Source of the DNA: Cenococcum geophilum 1.58
Taxonomy: Eukaryota; Ascomycota; Dothideomycetes; Gloniales; Gloniaceae
Direction: 5' to 3'
DNA length: 64,000 nt
Assembly (NCBI GenBank): GCA_001692895.1
Contig: KV748204.1
Coordinates: 1,898,002-1,962,001 of the forward strand
In this document: positions 23,109-34,200 of the stretch, one piece after another
Position numbering within the stretch: the stretch's first letter is position 1
How the letters are laid out: each line of letters starts with the position of its first letter
The notes under the pieces: model-generated
Database searches by the model: none
What the model saw: only the letters and a program-made list of their open reading frames with translations
What the model was told of the DNA's origin: nothing
Position numbers and translations under genes: made by a program

Positions 23109-26100
23109 TCAATGCGTCTCCTCCACCTCAGTAAGCCATCTTCGAATTCCCTCCTTCAGAGTTGAGTCTGCCGTCGGCTTGCTAGCATTCTTACTCTTCC
23201 TCTCGCGTATTGAATCTGTATCCGTGCCCTTGTGGTCCTGACTCGCACGCTCAGCAGCGACGCTCTTTACAACCTGCTCTAATGCACCGAGCACAAGTTG
23301 TTTACATTCACTCCTTGGGATTTCCGGCCAGGGGGCGGCATCGGAGACAGATCTGCGATCTCTCCTACCACGGCGAGAGCTCGAACGAGATGAGGAAGCA
23401 GACTGCACCCGAGATGGCTGACCGCTCTGCGCAAGCACGCGTTCAACAGCATCCACCAGAGTGCCGTCCATATCCATGATTGGCTCTTCAATAAATGTTT
23501 CCTCTAGGTGTAGCTCCGTCATTGGCAGTGTAGGTGTAAGATTGGATTGTGTGTACGGATTGCCATACTGCGAACGAGCAGGACCGGAGATGCCGGGAGT
23601 GACACCTGATTGACTAGGTGTGGGAATGAGCTTAACAAGTCGGTGGAGACGAATGCGTTTGACAGTGAATGTGCGGGTGTCGGCGACTAAAGCCGAACAA
23701 ACCTCGATCCATTTCTCTATAGGACCTTGTTCAAGAGTGGGGGTTGTTGCGGCAGTGATAGGAGTTGGCTCAGCGCTCATAGCACGTTTGATATCGCGCT
23801 CAAGATCGCCGTACGGAGTAACACCTTGTAGTACGAAATCAGCATGGAACTTTCCCAGCCATCCAGCAACGTTTACGGGTTGTTCAGTTTCCCGGTGAGG
23901 AAGAGAAAAGACTGATGATTGATCAAAACTAGACCCTTCAAGACTGGAGACGGAATGATATCCTCCTAGAAGAGGCGATTGCAAAGGAGACCCAAATCCC
24001 GGCAAAGGGATATCTACATCAATGACGCCATCATTCTCGTTAACTGATAGCTTTAACGGCGAATCAAGAGGTTTGGGTCGCTCAGGAATTGCTCGGGCGG
24101 CAGATGCTGGAACACCGCTAGATCCAAGAGGGCGTTGCTCTGGCGGGCTGTCTGCGGTCTTCATGGCTGATAGGTCAAATATTTCAAGATCATCTCCATA
24201 GATTTCGGGGTCTACCTCTAGCTCGTGCACCATTTGCTCAAGTGCATTGCGAGAAGGGTGATCTGCAGGTCGCTTGAAACCCATGCCCGTTATCCCCAGT
24301 CCATCGTCTGTTGACTGCAATATATCACTTTGATCGGTCGAAGACTCGCGACGACCACCATTGCTCCAGAAACTCATGAAACTTCCCCACCGACTAGCTG
24401 ATTGTGAGTCAGTGCTTGGGCTGCTAATATGCCCACTAGAGCTTCGCTGCAGGGTATGCATTAAATTGGCTGATGCTAGACTCTCACTACTACCAGGGCG
24501 GTGCTCAGTGGTGGGACCAGACGAATTTGTTCGTGGAACGGTAAAATGCGCAACAGGTACTGCATTTTCTGGGGTGACAGTAGAAGTGGTAGCTGCGCTA
24601 CTCTTGGATGTTGTCGCGCTGTTAGTTATGGATGGAATGACAAGGCTAGTTCGTATTGACTGGGTTTCCGAAGGATGCCGAGAATGTCGAATGGCTTCCG
24701 GGGGATCAGCGACACCAATATCTGGCTTGTCATCGGCCGACTCGAGCGTTGAAAGGCTATTACCTTTCGTGCCAGGAGGCTGCAGCCGCATGTTTGAATA
24801 GCTCTGTTTCCCTCTACGATTGATTGTTCGACGTAAGGACTGTTGTCGTGAGATTGGTACATTTGATGGCGGTGACTGAGAATAAGCGCGAAATGATGCT
24901 GAAGTGCTTGGCCTTATCGGCGAAGCGCCATCATACATCGTATGAGAAGATGATGGCAAAAAGGCTGCCAGAAGGAATATCAACCTTCGGGCAGCCATCT
25001 TGTCGGTTGACACAATAATTGTGCGACTTGAAATCGTCAAATCTTCGCCAATGTTCGACTTTTGCTGCTCGCGGTGGCGCTTCCGATACCATTTCGGACC
25101 TAGAATATTAAGCCACTCAGTGTGGTTCCCGAGAAAGGCCGTGAGCAAGTTGAAAAAGAAGAAATTCTGATCTCTTCCACCAGCCCACCTGCCGAGCCAC
25201 CTTGCTTCTTCCCGCCAAACACCCCATCTACCTTGACCCGTTATTACCCGAGGAACCTTCATTCCACGCACCACCCTTTCTCCGGCTAGATCGGTTGCTT
25301 TCTTGATATCTCGGTCGAATGCTAGAGCATTAGATTGAAGTCTCAGAGCTCTGCGAGGCTGGAGTTGAATGGGAGGATCTCGACTGGACGAACGCACTGG
25401 CTGAACACGAGGTTGTTGAATGATGGGTGGAGATCCGACCTCTGCGGCTTTAAAGTGGGCAAGAATCCTTTCATGGATAACAGATTGAAGGCTAGTGAGT
25501 GTCCTTGTAATAACATCCCAATGCTGGCCGATTACGTCTACACGATCATCAACATCGCTGCTAAGCGAAGTGGATAGCAAGGAATCGACGCCAAAATTAG
25601 AGTCAACCAGAGCCCAGCCAGCCCGTCGGTCAGAGTCAAAAGAAGAACCGAGAGAGTCATGACCGTGTGTAGGGGCTGTCGTCTGGCTGCTCATCCTTTG
25701 GCCTAGATGGCCGGGGCGAGAAGGAGGTCGTGCAGAAAAGGGTGAAGCCACAGGAAGTTGGATAATAATGGTAATAGCATACATTGGCGTCTTTCGCGGT
25801 TTTGCTGGCCGCTGTGCTGTCCGGGCTGGCGCTCCTCCAGCGCCGGTTTGAGGAAAGGGGAATCCATTGCCCTTTCCTAACGAGTTCTGAGGTGTGGGCG
25901 TGTGAATATTGACTGAATCTAGTGGCTGATCTTCATCTGGAAGTGTTACGGAGAAAGTACGAGTAATCAGTATAGTTCGTCTTCGTGGCTCCCTTGACGG
26001 GATCTCTGACATTTCCGACACAGATCGAGGGAGCTCTGGAGGCGGATTGGAAGGCGTGTACGACTTTGCTAGATGGCTCTTCTTTCGACCTTCTGCTCTA

Positions 26101-26828
26101 CCGAAGGAGCTTGTTCCGTCATGGAGGCTGGGGCTGGTGATACCAGGGTCGGCTGCTCTTGAATCCAGTGGGACGATATGAAGCTTATTGCTTGGACCTC
26201 TATAGCTCATCGCAGTGTTTCCAAACATACAATCCAAACATATGTTCACTAGATCCACAGATTCCTTTGTCCTACCCTGAGAATGTTCATCTATATTTGG
26301 CATTGAGGATATTGAAGATCCTCGTGTGCGGGCTCGCTGGAAGGCACCAACGGTTGGGGAACGCGGCATGTATGTCTCAGATGTTAGAGAGGATCTGCGC
26401 GCATGTGTTCCACCGAAAGCTGGGCCAGCCGTGTTCGATCCTCCAGCTCCTCCAAACAACCTAGCTCGCGGGTTTGTCTGCGTAGGTGATTCAGAGCGCG
26501 GAGGGCCCGGTTTCGAGTCGAAGAGGACAGTTCTCGGCATAGGACCAGACTCATCTTGGGCTATTATTATTCTGATATCTCTTGAGTGTTCCAAGTCAAT
26601 TTCCCCTTGTGTCCCATCATACCCATTTCCGGGAGTGATAGCACCAATCGCCGACCCATTCGAAAGAGGATACGGCTGTCCCTCGAGATGGTACAGAGTG
26701 TTAGCATCGGGGAAAAGCAGATTACGCGTATGAGACTCTTCAGTGACTGATTCGATGAGCGTGGGTTGGCGAGTGACTCCTCTGCGAGAGGGATTGATTG
26801 AGTGAAGGAGTTGGCCGAGCATGTTCAT
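23109..26828 (-). CDS. LST4: Folliculin-interacting-protein (FNIP/Lst4) family protein
   Basis: Single open frame of 1239 residues. In yeast the Lst4-Lst7 complex (FNIP-folliculin in animals) acts at the vacuole as a GTPase-activating complex in amino-acid signalling to TORC1. Seen here, numbering the open frame from 26840: an N-terminal block with DIRIIIAQDE and TVLFDSK (about 88-110), FGNTAMSYRG (206-215), RTILITRTFSV (288-298) and MYAITIIIQLPV (353-364), matching the FNIP longin-type domain; a helical block at 430-470; a DENN-like middle block with FFFNLLTAFLGNHTEWL (561-577); a Ser/Thr-rich linker (640-980); and a C-terminal block (990-1210). The frame could begin at a TTG at 26840, but a TAA lies just upstream in frame; the ATGs at 26828 and 26822 are the likely starts (MNMLGQLLHS). 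No RIP stops; normal composition. Family assignment is from remembered motifs, without a search. Confidence 0.85.
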   Translation of the reverse strand: MNMLGQLLHSINPSRRGVTRQPTLIESVTEESHTRNLLFPDANTLYHLEGQPYPLSNGSAIGAITPGNGYDGTQGEIDLEHSRDIRIIIAQDESGPMPRTVLFDSKPGPPRSESPTQTNPRARLFGGAGGSNTAGPAFGGTHARRSSLTSETYMPRSPTVGAFQRARTRGSSISSMPNIDEHSQGRTKESVDLVNICLDCMFGNTAMSYRGPSNKLHIVPLDSRAADPGITSPSLHDGTSSFGRAEGRKKSHLAKSYTPSNPPPELPRSVSEMSEIPSREPRRRTILITRTFSVTLPDEDQPLDSVNIHTPTPQNSLGKGNGFPFPQTGAGGAPARTAQRPAKPRKTPMYAITIIIQLPVASPFSARPPSRPGHLGQRMSSQTTAPTHGHDSLGSSFDSDRRAGWALVDSNFGVDSLLSTSLSSDVDDRVDVIGQHWDVITRTLTSLQSVIHERILAHFKAAEVGSPPIIQQPRVQPVRSSSRDPPIQLQPRRALRLQSNALAFDRDIKKATDLAGERVVRGMKVPRVITGQGRWGVWREEARWLGRWAGGRDQNFFFFNLLTAFLGNHTEWLNILGPKWYRKRHREQQKSNIGEDLTISSRTIIVSTDKMAARRLIFLLAAFLPSSSHTMYDGASPIRPSTSASFRAYSQSPPSNVPISRQQSLRRTINRRGKQSYSNMRLQPPGTKGNSLSTLESADDKPDIGVADPPEAIRHSRHPSETQSIRTSLVIPSITNSATTSKSSAATTSTVTPENAVPVAHFTVPRTNSSGPTTEHRPGSSESLASANLMHTLQRSSSGHISSPSTDSQSASRWGSFMSFWSNGGRRESSTDQSDILQSTDDGLGITGMGFKRPADHPSRNALEQMVHELEVDPEIYGDDLEIFDLSAMKTADSPPEQRPLGSSGVPASAARAIPERPKPLDSPLKLSVNENDGVIDVDIPLPGFGSPLQSPLLGGYHSVSSLEGSSFDQSSVFSLPHRETEQPVNVAGWLGKFHADFVLQGVTPYGDLERDIKRAMSAEPTPITAATTPTLEQGPIEKWIEVCSALVADTRTFTVKRIRLHRLVKLIPTPSQSGVTPGISGPARSQYGNPYTQSNLTPTLPMTELHLEETFIEEPIMDMDGTLVDAVERVLAQSGQPSRVQSASSSRSSSRRGRRDRRSVSDAAPWPEIPRSECKQLVLGALEQVVKSVAAERASQDHKGTDTDSIRERKSKNASKPTADSTLKEGIRRWLTEVEETH

Positions 26829-27870
26829 GAAGCTGCTCAATCCATGCAGGCCTTAACAGTCGCAAATTTGGAGCCGATATGCAAGTGAAACACCAATATT
26901 GGGTGAGGCAGGCTGTCGGACGCCCATGGCCGTGAAGTGGAGCACACAGACGAGAGGTGTTCTGCTGAAGCTGGAGTGTAATGTCCCGAGGCCGGCGGCT
27001 GACTGGCAATGTTGTCACGAGGCAGGCGAAGTAGGCGAAGTAGGCGAAGACGCAGGCAGCTCGGACAGAAGGAGCCCAGGCGCGATTGTTGGCGGAGAGA
27101 AGAAGAATGAGGTCGCGTGGAGAATTTTGGATGTTGTGGGGATGAAAGCGGGTGTGGACAAGCTCGTTGCGCTGGTCTGCTTCCTCGGTGGTTCTCGGGT
27201 CTATTTCAAGAGAGGCGGTGAAGCGACGTTTATCGCCGGACCTGGTATGACGGCAATGCACCATCAGGCCAAATATTTGCTTCCGAAGATGCAAAACCCC
27301 CTTAGCCTGCGTGTTTGCCAGAAGTCAGCGTGATGTGTGCTCTGGGCTATTTATTAGAAGGTGAGACGATTGTTGTTCTAAGCACCTCTCCTGAGCACTT
27401 GTCTAGCTACATACTCTTGATGCTGCAAAGCCCAGGATTCAAGCTGTTCCACGCAGATCTCGTGGGGCTCTCATCCAACAGGCCGATCGCGATCACAGCT
27501 CGCTGGAACAAGACTGCTTAGGCTGAAGTCTGCCCGTTCCCTGCACGGTCAAGATAGGAAGCCGCCGGCAGGGACGAGGTGCCGGAGTTCTGAGAGAGCT
27601 CTCGGTGCAGTGATAGGCTGGAAAATCGCAAAAGGGCATAACAACGGCTGACAACTGGTTATAGATAGGGCTCACCGTTGCACAGGTGCGTACTATGGTA
27701 TCCGGCATAAGTAATGTACATTGTCAGTGCGCAGTGGGGGCCAAGAGGCTTGAAATATATTTAATTACCAATCAGAATCTAGTAAATCCAGCAATTACTA
27801 CGGAGGCAGCGGTAGAAGGTTCCTGGCCTCCCTACGCCACCAAAACGCCACCTAAAACGCTATATAAGTA
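26829..27870. other. Upstream region of the FNIP/Lst4-like gene
   Basis: GC-balanced, no RIP signs. It contains overlapping open frames on both strands (26740-27294 minus, 26899-27333 plus) without recognisable domains, one with a GEVGEVGED repeat from a (GGCGAAGTA)n-like run at 27025-27050. Most likely promoter and 5' UTR. A first exon spliced into the FNIP gene cannot be ruled out. Confidence 0.5.
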
Positions 27871-28327
27871 AGCTTGGCATCCCAATTAGAAAGAAGGTTT
27901 AGAGGTTTAGAGCCTCTCTAAGACAGGAAAGTATAGATAGATAATATTACAATTAGTACCTAAGTAATTCTACTTTCTACCTCGTCCCTTTAGCTTCTTA
28001 ATAACTTAGCCTACTACTATAGCTCCTATATCTACTTATACGGCTATTTAGGCCTAATAAATGTTGTATTAAGTAGTTCTATTAGTAGGCGACGTTAAGG
28101 GTTTCGCTGTAGTTCTAGAGGCTATTCTAGAGACTATTCTAAAGGTACTAAAGGTAGATCTTAGCTAGGTTTTTAAGCTAGTTTCTAAGCATCTTATATA
28201 GTAAAAATAGCAGTAAGAGTAGCTCTAGTAGCACTCTTAACTACTACTACCTTCTTTAAAGGAGTACGTTTCTTCTATAGCCTCTTTAGCTTTTGCTATA
28301 GCTTATTATTATCCTTCTTATTATAAA
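27871..28327. other. AT-rich degenerate flank of the right transposon block
   Basis: Composition switches at about 27870. No open frame and no recognisable domain. It ends exactly where the LTR of chromovirus G1 starts. Confidence 0.45.
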
Positions 28328-29214
28328 TGTTCCGGACTTTATATTAGCAGTAGTATAACTACTAAGAAGAGATATAAATGGATTAGTTAAGATAGTATAG
28401 GAGGCGCTAGAACCGATCGAGCTATAGGATAAGTGTAAGCTTTTGCAGTGTGGGAATTAAACGAGCAACTTGATTGTAAATCTGTAAGGGTACTTTTGGT
28501 CCCTTACTCGGCTACATCCCGGGAGCTCTCAGGGGCTGCCAAGGCTAGCCTTCGGCTAGGCCTTGGCCACCCCTTATAAGCTCCTCGGGCTTGCAGCCTC
28601 CTTCCTCCCCCATCGGTTCGTCTCCGTACGAGGCTATTGCCTACTCTTTACCATATCGTCCTCTTCCATCGACTCCCTATGTGACTCATGCTCGGCTTGC
28701 CTGCTCCCTACCGTACACCCTGGCAATACTGCCTTACAAAATCTATGGAAATCAAGTGATATAAATACATGAAAGTAGACCCCGAACTCCGAAGCCCATG
28801 ACTTATTTTAACCATATCCAAGACATATAAGGGTAGTACTAACGCTAGTGAAACAGGGTAATATGCAAGATCCGGTAGTTGGTTATAATAAGAAGTAGCT
28901 AAGTTATATAGCTAGTTACGTTATAAGTTTAAAACGTAAAAATATAGGAATATAGGAATATAGGAATATAGGAATATAGGATATACTAATATACTAATAT
29001 ACTTAGTATATTTCTTAGGCGCAGTATTATATATTTAAAGGACTATAGTTTCTATCTAGATAGTTCTCTTTATATAAATCTTAGAATATTGTTACAGTTA
29101 ATCTATTAGGTAACCTACTTTACTAGTTATATTTATATTATTAACTTCTTATTTACCTATATACCTAGCCTATTAATAAGTCTACCGTAGTATTTCCTAT
29201 AAGGCTTTATTATA
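28328..29214 (+). repeat. 5' LTR of G1, split by a solo LTR
   Basis: Starts TGTTCCGGAC, ends GGCTTTATTATA (ACA decayed to ATA). Without the insert it is about 430 bp and aligns with the LTR at 46453-46875. A tandem GGAATATA run lies at about 28946-28981. Confidence 0.8.
28434..28887. repeat. Solo LTR, 454 bp, of an unidentified LTR retrotransposon
   Basis: Starts TGTAAGC and ends GGTTATA (TG...CA with CA decayed to TA), flanked by perfect 5-bp ATAAG duplications (28429-28433 and 28888-28892) inside the G1 LTR. GC-richer than its surroundings. It contains a hairpin around CCAAGGC / GCCTTGG (28538-28566). A related stretch is at 51653-51895. Confidence 0.8.
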
Positions 29215-30739
29215 TTTTTACTACCTAGTTATAGTATTAATAAAAGTTAAATTATATACTACCTAAAGTATTAGTTATAACGCTATTTACGGTAGTAACT
29301 ACTTTAGGATTTAAAGGGGATACTAGTGTAAGGGATAATAACTTATAAGTACTTATAATAAATTAACTTAGAGGTATTATAAAATAAAATAACGCTAATA
29401 ATTAGGTACTACTCTAGTAGCTTTAAGATATAAAGAAAGAGAAGATTAAAATACTATTAATTAAAAAATTTATAGGAGAAAAGTATAAGCTAAAGGGATT
29501 CCTTATATAGATAAAGTTAAAGATTTAATATAAAGGAACTAAACTAGTAGAATTAGCGAATTAAGTGGCGTATATAGGACTATTCTTAATATGTTAGGCA
29601 TTAAAGTAGTTTAAACTCCATTTTATAGAGATATAGATTAATAGACTAGCAACTACTAACTTAGAGGTATAGTATATATTTTTAAGTTAGAAAGGATTTA
29701 CTAGTAGATTAATATAGATATATAGAGATCTAGAATTAATAGTAATAGCTAAAGGGAAGCTATATAACGTAGTTCTAGACACTAATAGCGTAGACTAAGT
29801 AGAACTAAGGGGCGTTAATAGCTTAATATAGAAGGGGATTAAAAGCTAAAGTTTAAACTATTATAATATTAATAAAGGACTTAAGTAATATAAGAGAGCT
29901 AATTAAATAAGCTATTAAGGTAGATAACTAGCTATACTAAAGTAGTAAGTTTAGTAGAATATAGTAGGGACTAAGATATATAAAGAAGACGTAATAAGTA
30001 TTTAGGCTATAGTATAGCGCAGAGCTAATAGACCTAAGCAGTACTAAAGAATTAAGGAAATATAATAAGAAACTATGGAAACCTAAAGGTTAAGGATTAA
30101 GTAATTAAAGGACTAAGGAGTAGAGGCTAAACTAGGGATCTTAATAGCAGAAGATATTTAAGCGGACTTTATAGTAAGAAAAGTAGTATCCCTTGCATTA
30201 ATAAATGCGTCCTCAGAGCGTGCTCCGTGCGCATCAATCAGGAAACTGCATACGCAGGCGGTTAATCGTTCTGCCAGAAAACCAAGATGGGGAGAGGCTC
30301 GAAGGAAGGTAGTGGTCCGGGGGCTAGAGGTGGCTTTTTCGCGACCCGACTTTTGGAAAGAGGATATTGAGTAGGCTGTATAAGATCCATGTCATTATAA
30401 ATGTAGTTACGAACCATTATAGTGGTGTAATTAATTAATAAAGTTATCTGCGTGAGGAAGTTAATATTCAGTCTTACGGTCGATACCCCCGATACCCGGT
30501 ATTAGGATACCCGAGTATCAGCCGATACTATCGCCGATACCCCAATACGTATCCAATACTACAGTATTTTGCGCCACTATTATAGGATACCCCCGTAACA
30601 CCTTATACATATCTACCTATTTCCACTAACCTAGTAATTAAAGACCAATTATAATATTGCAATATCCGCTCGCAATATCCGCAATATCCAAAATATCCGC
30701 GACTTCTGCCCTATGCACTTATTGTGCTTACTCCGTAAC

Positions 30740-33700
30740 AGCCACTACAGGAGCTAATTTTAGGCTCTTAAGGATTCTTTAGCAAGCTAAGGAGGTAAAA
30801 AAGTAGATTTCTACTTCGTATAATATAGAATCTAAAGCGGAATACTTAGAATCTCCTTAGCTACCTAATCCTTTAAGCATTCTACTGCCTTAAGTATTTT
30901 TATACTAGTCTTCGTACGATCCCATGAAACTTAATATTAAGCACCTAAAAATACCCTTTCTGGCTTATTACTCATTCCAGGTATTAAGAGAACCTTAATT
31001 GCTAGTCATAAGAGCCGTAGAAAGCGGATACGCTAAGCTAGAAGACACCACCAGTTAATAGCCTTTGTATAACTCTTTAGAAGTAATATTACTTTCTTAT
31101 GGATATATACTTTAAACTTATTAACTTTATCTGCTTCTGTAGCCTCTTAAAGCATATTATAATAAGCCTTTTCAAACTTAGAGAGCTCTTCTTTAGGAAT
31201 ATCTTTTCTTCCTCTTTAGGCGTTATACAATGGCTTAGGATCTAGTAGTAATACCTTATAAAGAAATCTCTCCTAAAGCTTTTATACAATATAGAGTTGC
31301 TGTTTTCCTTTAAGAGTAAGATTACCCTATTAATTCCTTATAAATGTTATACGAGCCTTAGGGTTTAGAACTCGTGCAGCTAGATAGTATAGAGACTTAG
31401 TAAGCTCCTTTTAATACTTCTTAAGCTTTGCTAAGGCTCGTACGACCCCTAAAAGGATAAACTTATCCTTAGATTTATTCTAAGATTATTAGTAAAAGAG
31501 AAGAATAGGGTATCATACAATATACCTATAATTTCTAAATAGTATATTTAAGAATAGCAATTGATTCTAGAACTCTTTTAAGTGTTAAATAACTCCCTTT
31601 AATAAAAAGGGTTGCATTATAGAAGGCTTTAAGGAAGTTGTGTATTGTACAAAGCTATATCCAATCCTCTATTAATAAGAGATCTTCTTTAGAAATATTT
31701 TTTTAATATTCCTTAATATAGAGGCTTAATCTAGTCCTAATTTTAGGATTAAGAGCCACTAATATTATCTTCCACCAGCTATTCCATCTCGTATAATTAT
31801 TAAGAGGAATTATACGTCCAGCTTTACTTATAAACTATATTGTATAATTTGCAGAAGAACGAATATAAATGATAAGGTTATAAAGCTTTCCTAATGGGCC
31901 TAAAATCGCTCATATATTTCGACCTCATTCAGCTAATTAAGTTGCCTTTATTAATTAATTTACTTATTATACAATACTTTCTAGCTTAACTTCTTGCGTC
32001 TTTCTTTTCCCCTTTTCTCTTCCTCGTGGTGTCTTTATAGGAGCTAGCTATCGTACAATATCTTCATCTTCTTTATTCTCTTCCTCCTTGTCATTATTAT
32101 CTTCTTCTTTATCTCCTTCCTACTCTACTTCATCTTCTTAGTTATATAACTCTATAAGCTTCTAATCCTTCTTTAAGGGAAAGAGGAAAGCTTAAATAAT
32201 TAGATTAATAACGTGTCTCTAGCAATAAATCCTTTAGTATAACGCGTTCCAGGAAATCTTATGCGTAAGGATAAGCTATTTAGATATCGTACGACATAGA
32301 ACATCATTTAATCCTGCATTGTCGCCAACGAGTGCTCTAATCTTTGTTTAAATACCGTACAACTTAAGAATAGGTTAAAGTGCTTCCCATTAATCCTTAC
32401 CACTTTAACTCTGTACCGTACGAAGGCTAATTAAGATATTACAATAGTAATCATTAATATTAAGAAAGCTGGCCGTCGAAAACGGATTCTGCACCTATAC
32501 GTGGTGACGGTTACGAACCTAGGTCTTCGAAGTTCAGACCCAGAGCCAACGCAGAGACGTTATATAGCGCGTGTAAGTAGGACCTAGTGGTTATATACGT
32601 CGTAGGGCGTAGTAAAAAGTTTTCGCATGGGATGGTGAGATCTTGAAAACCACTACTAACGGTACCCCTTTACAATACAGCTACTAGTTCTCCTATTAAG
32701 CACCTATATAATCCAACGTGGATAAATAGCTTTCGATAACATCCCCTTACCCCCAATAGAAAGCATTAATGACCTTACATTAACAAACAGGCAACGAGCG
32801 AACGAACGAGCAAATATACGGCCCCTCCTAACCCCTAGGGCGATCGCCCGCGGAGCATGCGGTTACTCGCCGTTTTACTACCAAATACTACTTAGCAGCC
32901 TGGATTACAACCCACGGTTTTCCCTATCTCCTTTCGACGGAGTGGTAACCCTTAGAAAGGGCCTAGCTGGGGCCTAGGCATAAAAGATACCCAAATATAC
33001 AATATTCCGCTTGCTTATCTGTATTACGGTAGTTAGAATAGATGAATCCCCCTTACGCCTTCGATGGCTCTAGGGGGGGGGGAGGCATGGCGTATACGGT
33101 AATGGTCTATAAGAGATAGCATATAGGGGATGGTTAAGATATGGGATATAATAAGACAATAAGACACAGCAATCGATTAGCAGGGCCTAGCTGGGACGTA
33201 GTGAACCCCAGCTTTAATAAGCTAGAGAAGGAAGCAGTGGTTCCTAAGAAGTTCGAAACATCTAAGGAGGCAGGACGTAGCTATAGGCCCGTAGGGCCGC
33301 TACTACGGACGGACATGGCAAATCGGGGTTTTTTATCCTACTGAGGTGGCTTATAGGGTTTTTCCTCCCCCCTAGCAGCAAGGGTTTTTTCCTATCAATA
33401 TTACTTTTCCCTTATATACGGAGTAGTCTGCGTAGGGCTAGATAGTATCCGTATCAGACGTTAATCAAAGAAGAATTATTATTATTAAGAAAGCTAGCAC
33501 AGATACCAAGAAGAAGAGTATAATTAGGACACGTCCAGATATCAACTACAAGATAAATAGGTGTCTTTGCAGATTAAAGTACTTATTATACGATATCCTA
33601 ATTATCAATATAATAACGTTAAATCTATTCTATAATTGTTAAGTAATATATTAAGATAATAGTAGGTTAATTAGCTTCTCAATTAAGTACTTTAATAAAA

Positions 33701-34200
33701 GCATAAAATTCTGGCCATTTAACGCATAAAAAAGGGAGCTGTTGTACAACAATTAGATCAACCAGCGTTTGTTTAATTAAGTCTTTCTCCACCATACGAC
33801 GAAGAACTTTACCCTTAAGCCCCTTAATTCCCCCCTTTTCTAAAAGGCTTTTATATAATTGTTGCACTAAATCCTTTGCATGATCTTGTAATGTCATATA
33901 AGACTTATTCTCAGCTATTGTCCAGTCAATATCGTGCTCCCTTTTAAGGTGTAGTTTAAGGCCACGCGTTAAAGGATAATACCCTTTAGGATCTAAAGGC
34001 TCGCAGTATTTACAGAAATAGTAACCCTTCTTCGTACGACGTTTATTGTTATCTGTAAGACGAGCATGTTTATAGATTAAGGAAGTAAGTTTAGGTATTG
34101 TACGAGATACTAAGGCTAATGCAGTATCAGTATCACCACTAAAGAGAACAGTATCGGTATTTCTATTAAGAGAATTAAGAGTTTCGGAGTCATTAGATAA
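30740..34200 (-). pseudogene. hAT transposase with BED zinc finger, split by insertion
   Basis: N-terminal BED finger at about 33935-34035 (FCKYCEP, then HLKREH, a C-x2-C...H-x4-H set). Next comes PFLCVKWPEF at 33700-33740, matching the hAT block before the catalytic core, and a core start with IHL/VDIW-like residues near 33540 and LLLGICA. The 1.0 kb element interrupts here. The frame resumes below 32458 with RTVQS and GDNAG near 32300-32330. The C-terminal dimerisation block reads IPGMSNKPERVF near 30950-30990. Stops are few compared with neighbours, so this element is less RIP-damaged. It would bind its subterminal repeats and excise the DNA; the insertion inactivates it. Confidence 0.8.
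32471..33482 (+). mobile_element. 1.0 kb non-autonomous retroposon-like element, copy 2
   Basis: Starts GGCCGTCGAAAACGG and ends with TTAATCAAAGAAG plus a short TTATTAT tail. Flanked by a perfect 13-bp duplication TATTAAGAAAGCT (32458-32470 and 33483-33495) inside the hAT transposase gene. Colinear with 6356-7375 in the other orientation. A 67-codon open frame at 33141-33344 is not kept intact in copy 1. GC-balanced and almost free of RIP, unlike the LTR elements around it. Confidence 0.75.

Noticed and set aside
23210..27333. Open frames overlapping or flanking the FNIP gene on both strands
   Set aside because: No domains, low-complexity mirror composition (for example Gly/Arg-rich), and the 1239-codon minus frame explains the DNA.
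28946..28981. Short tandem GGAATATA repeats as a CRISPR-like or telomeric array
   Set aside because: A simple repeat inside an LTR, with related AGTACGTT-type runs at the same place in other LTR copies; no spacers and no telomeric unit.
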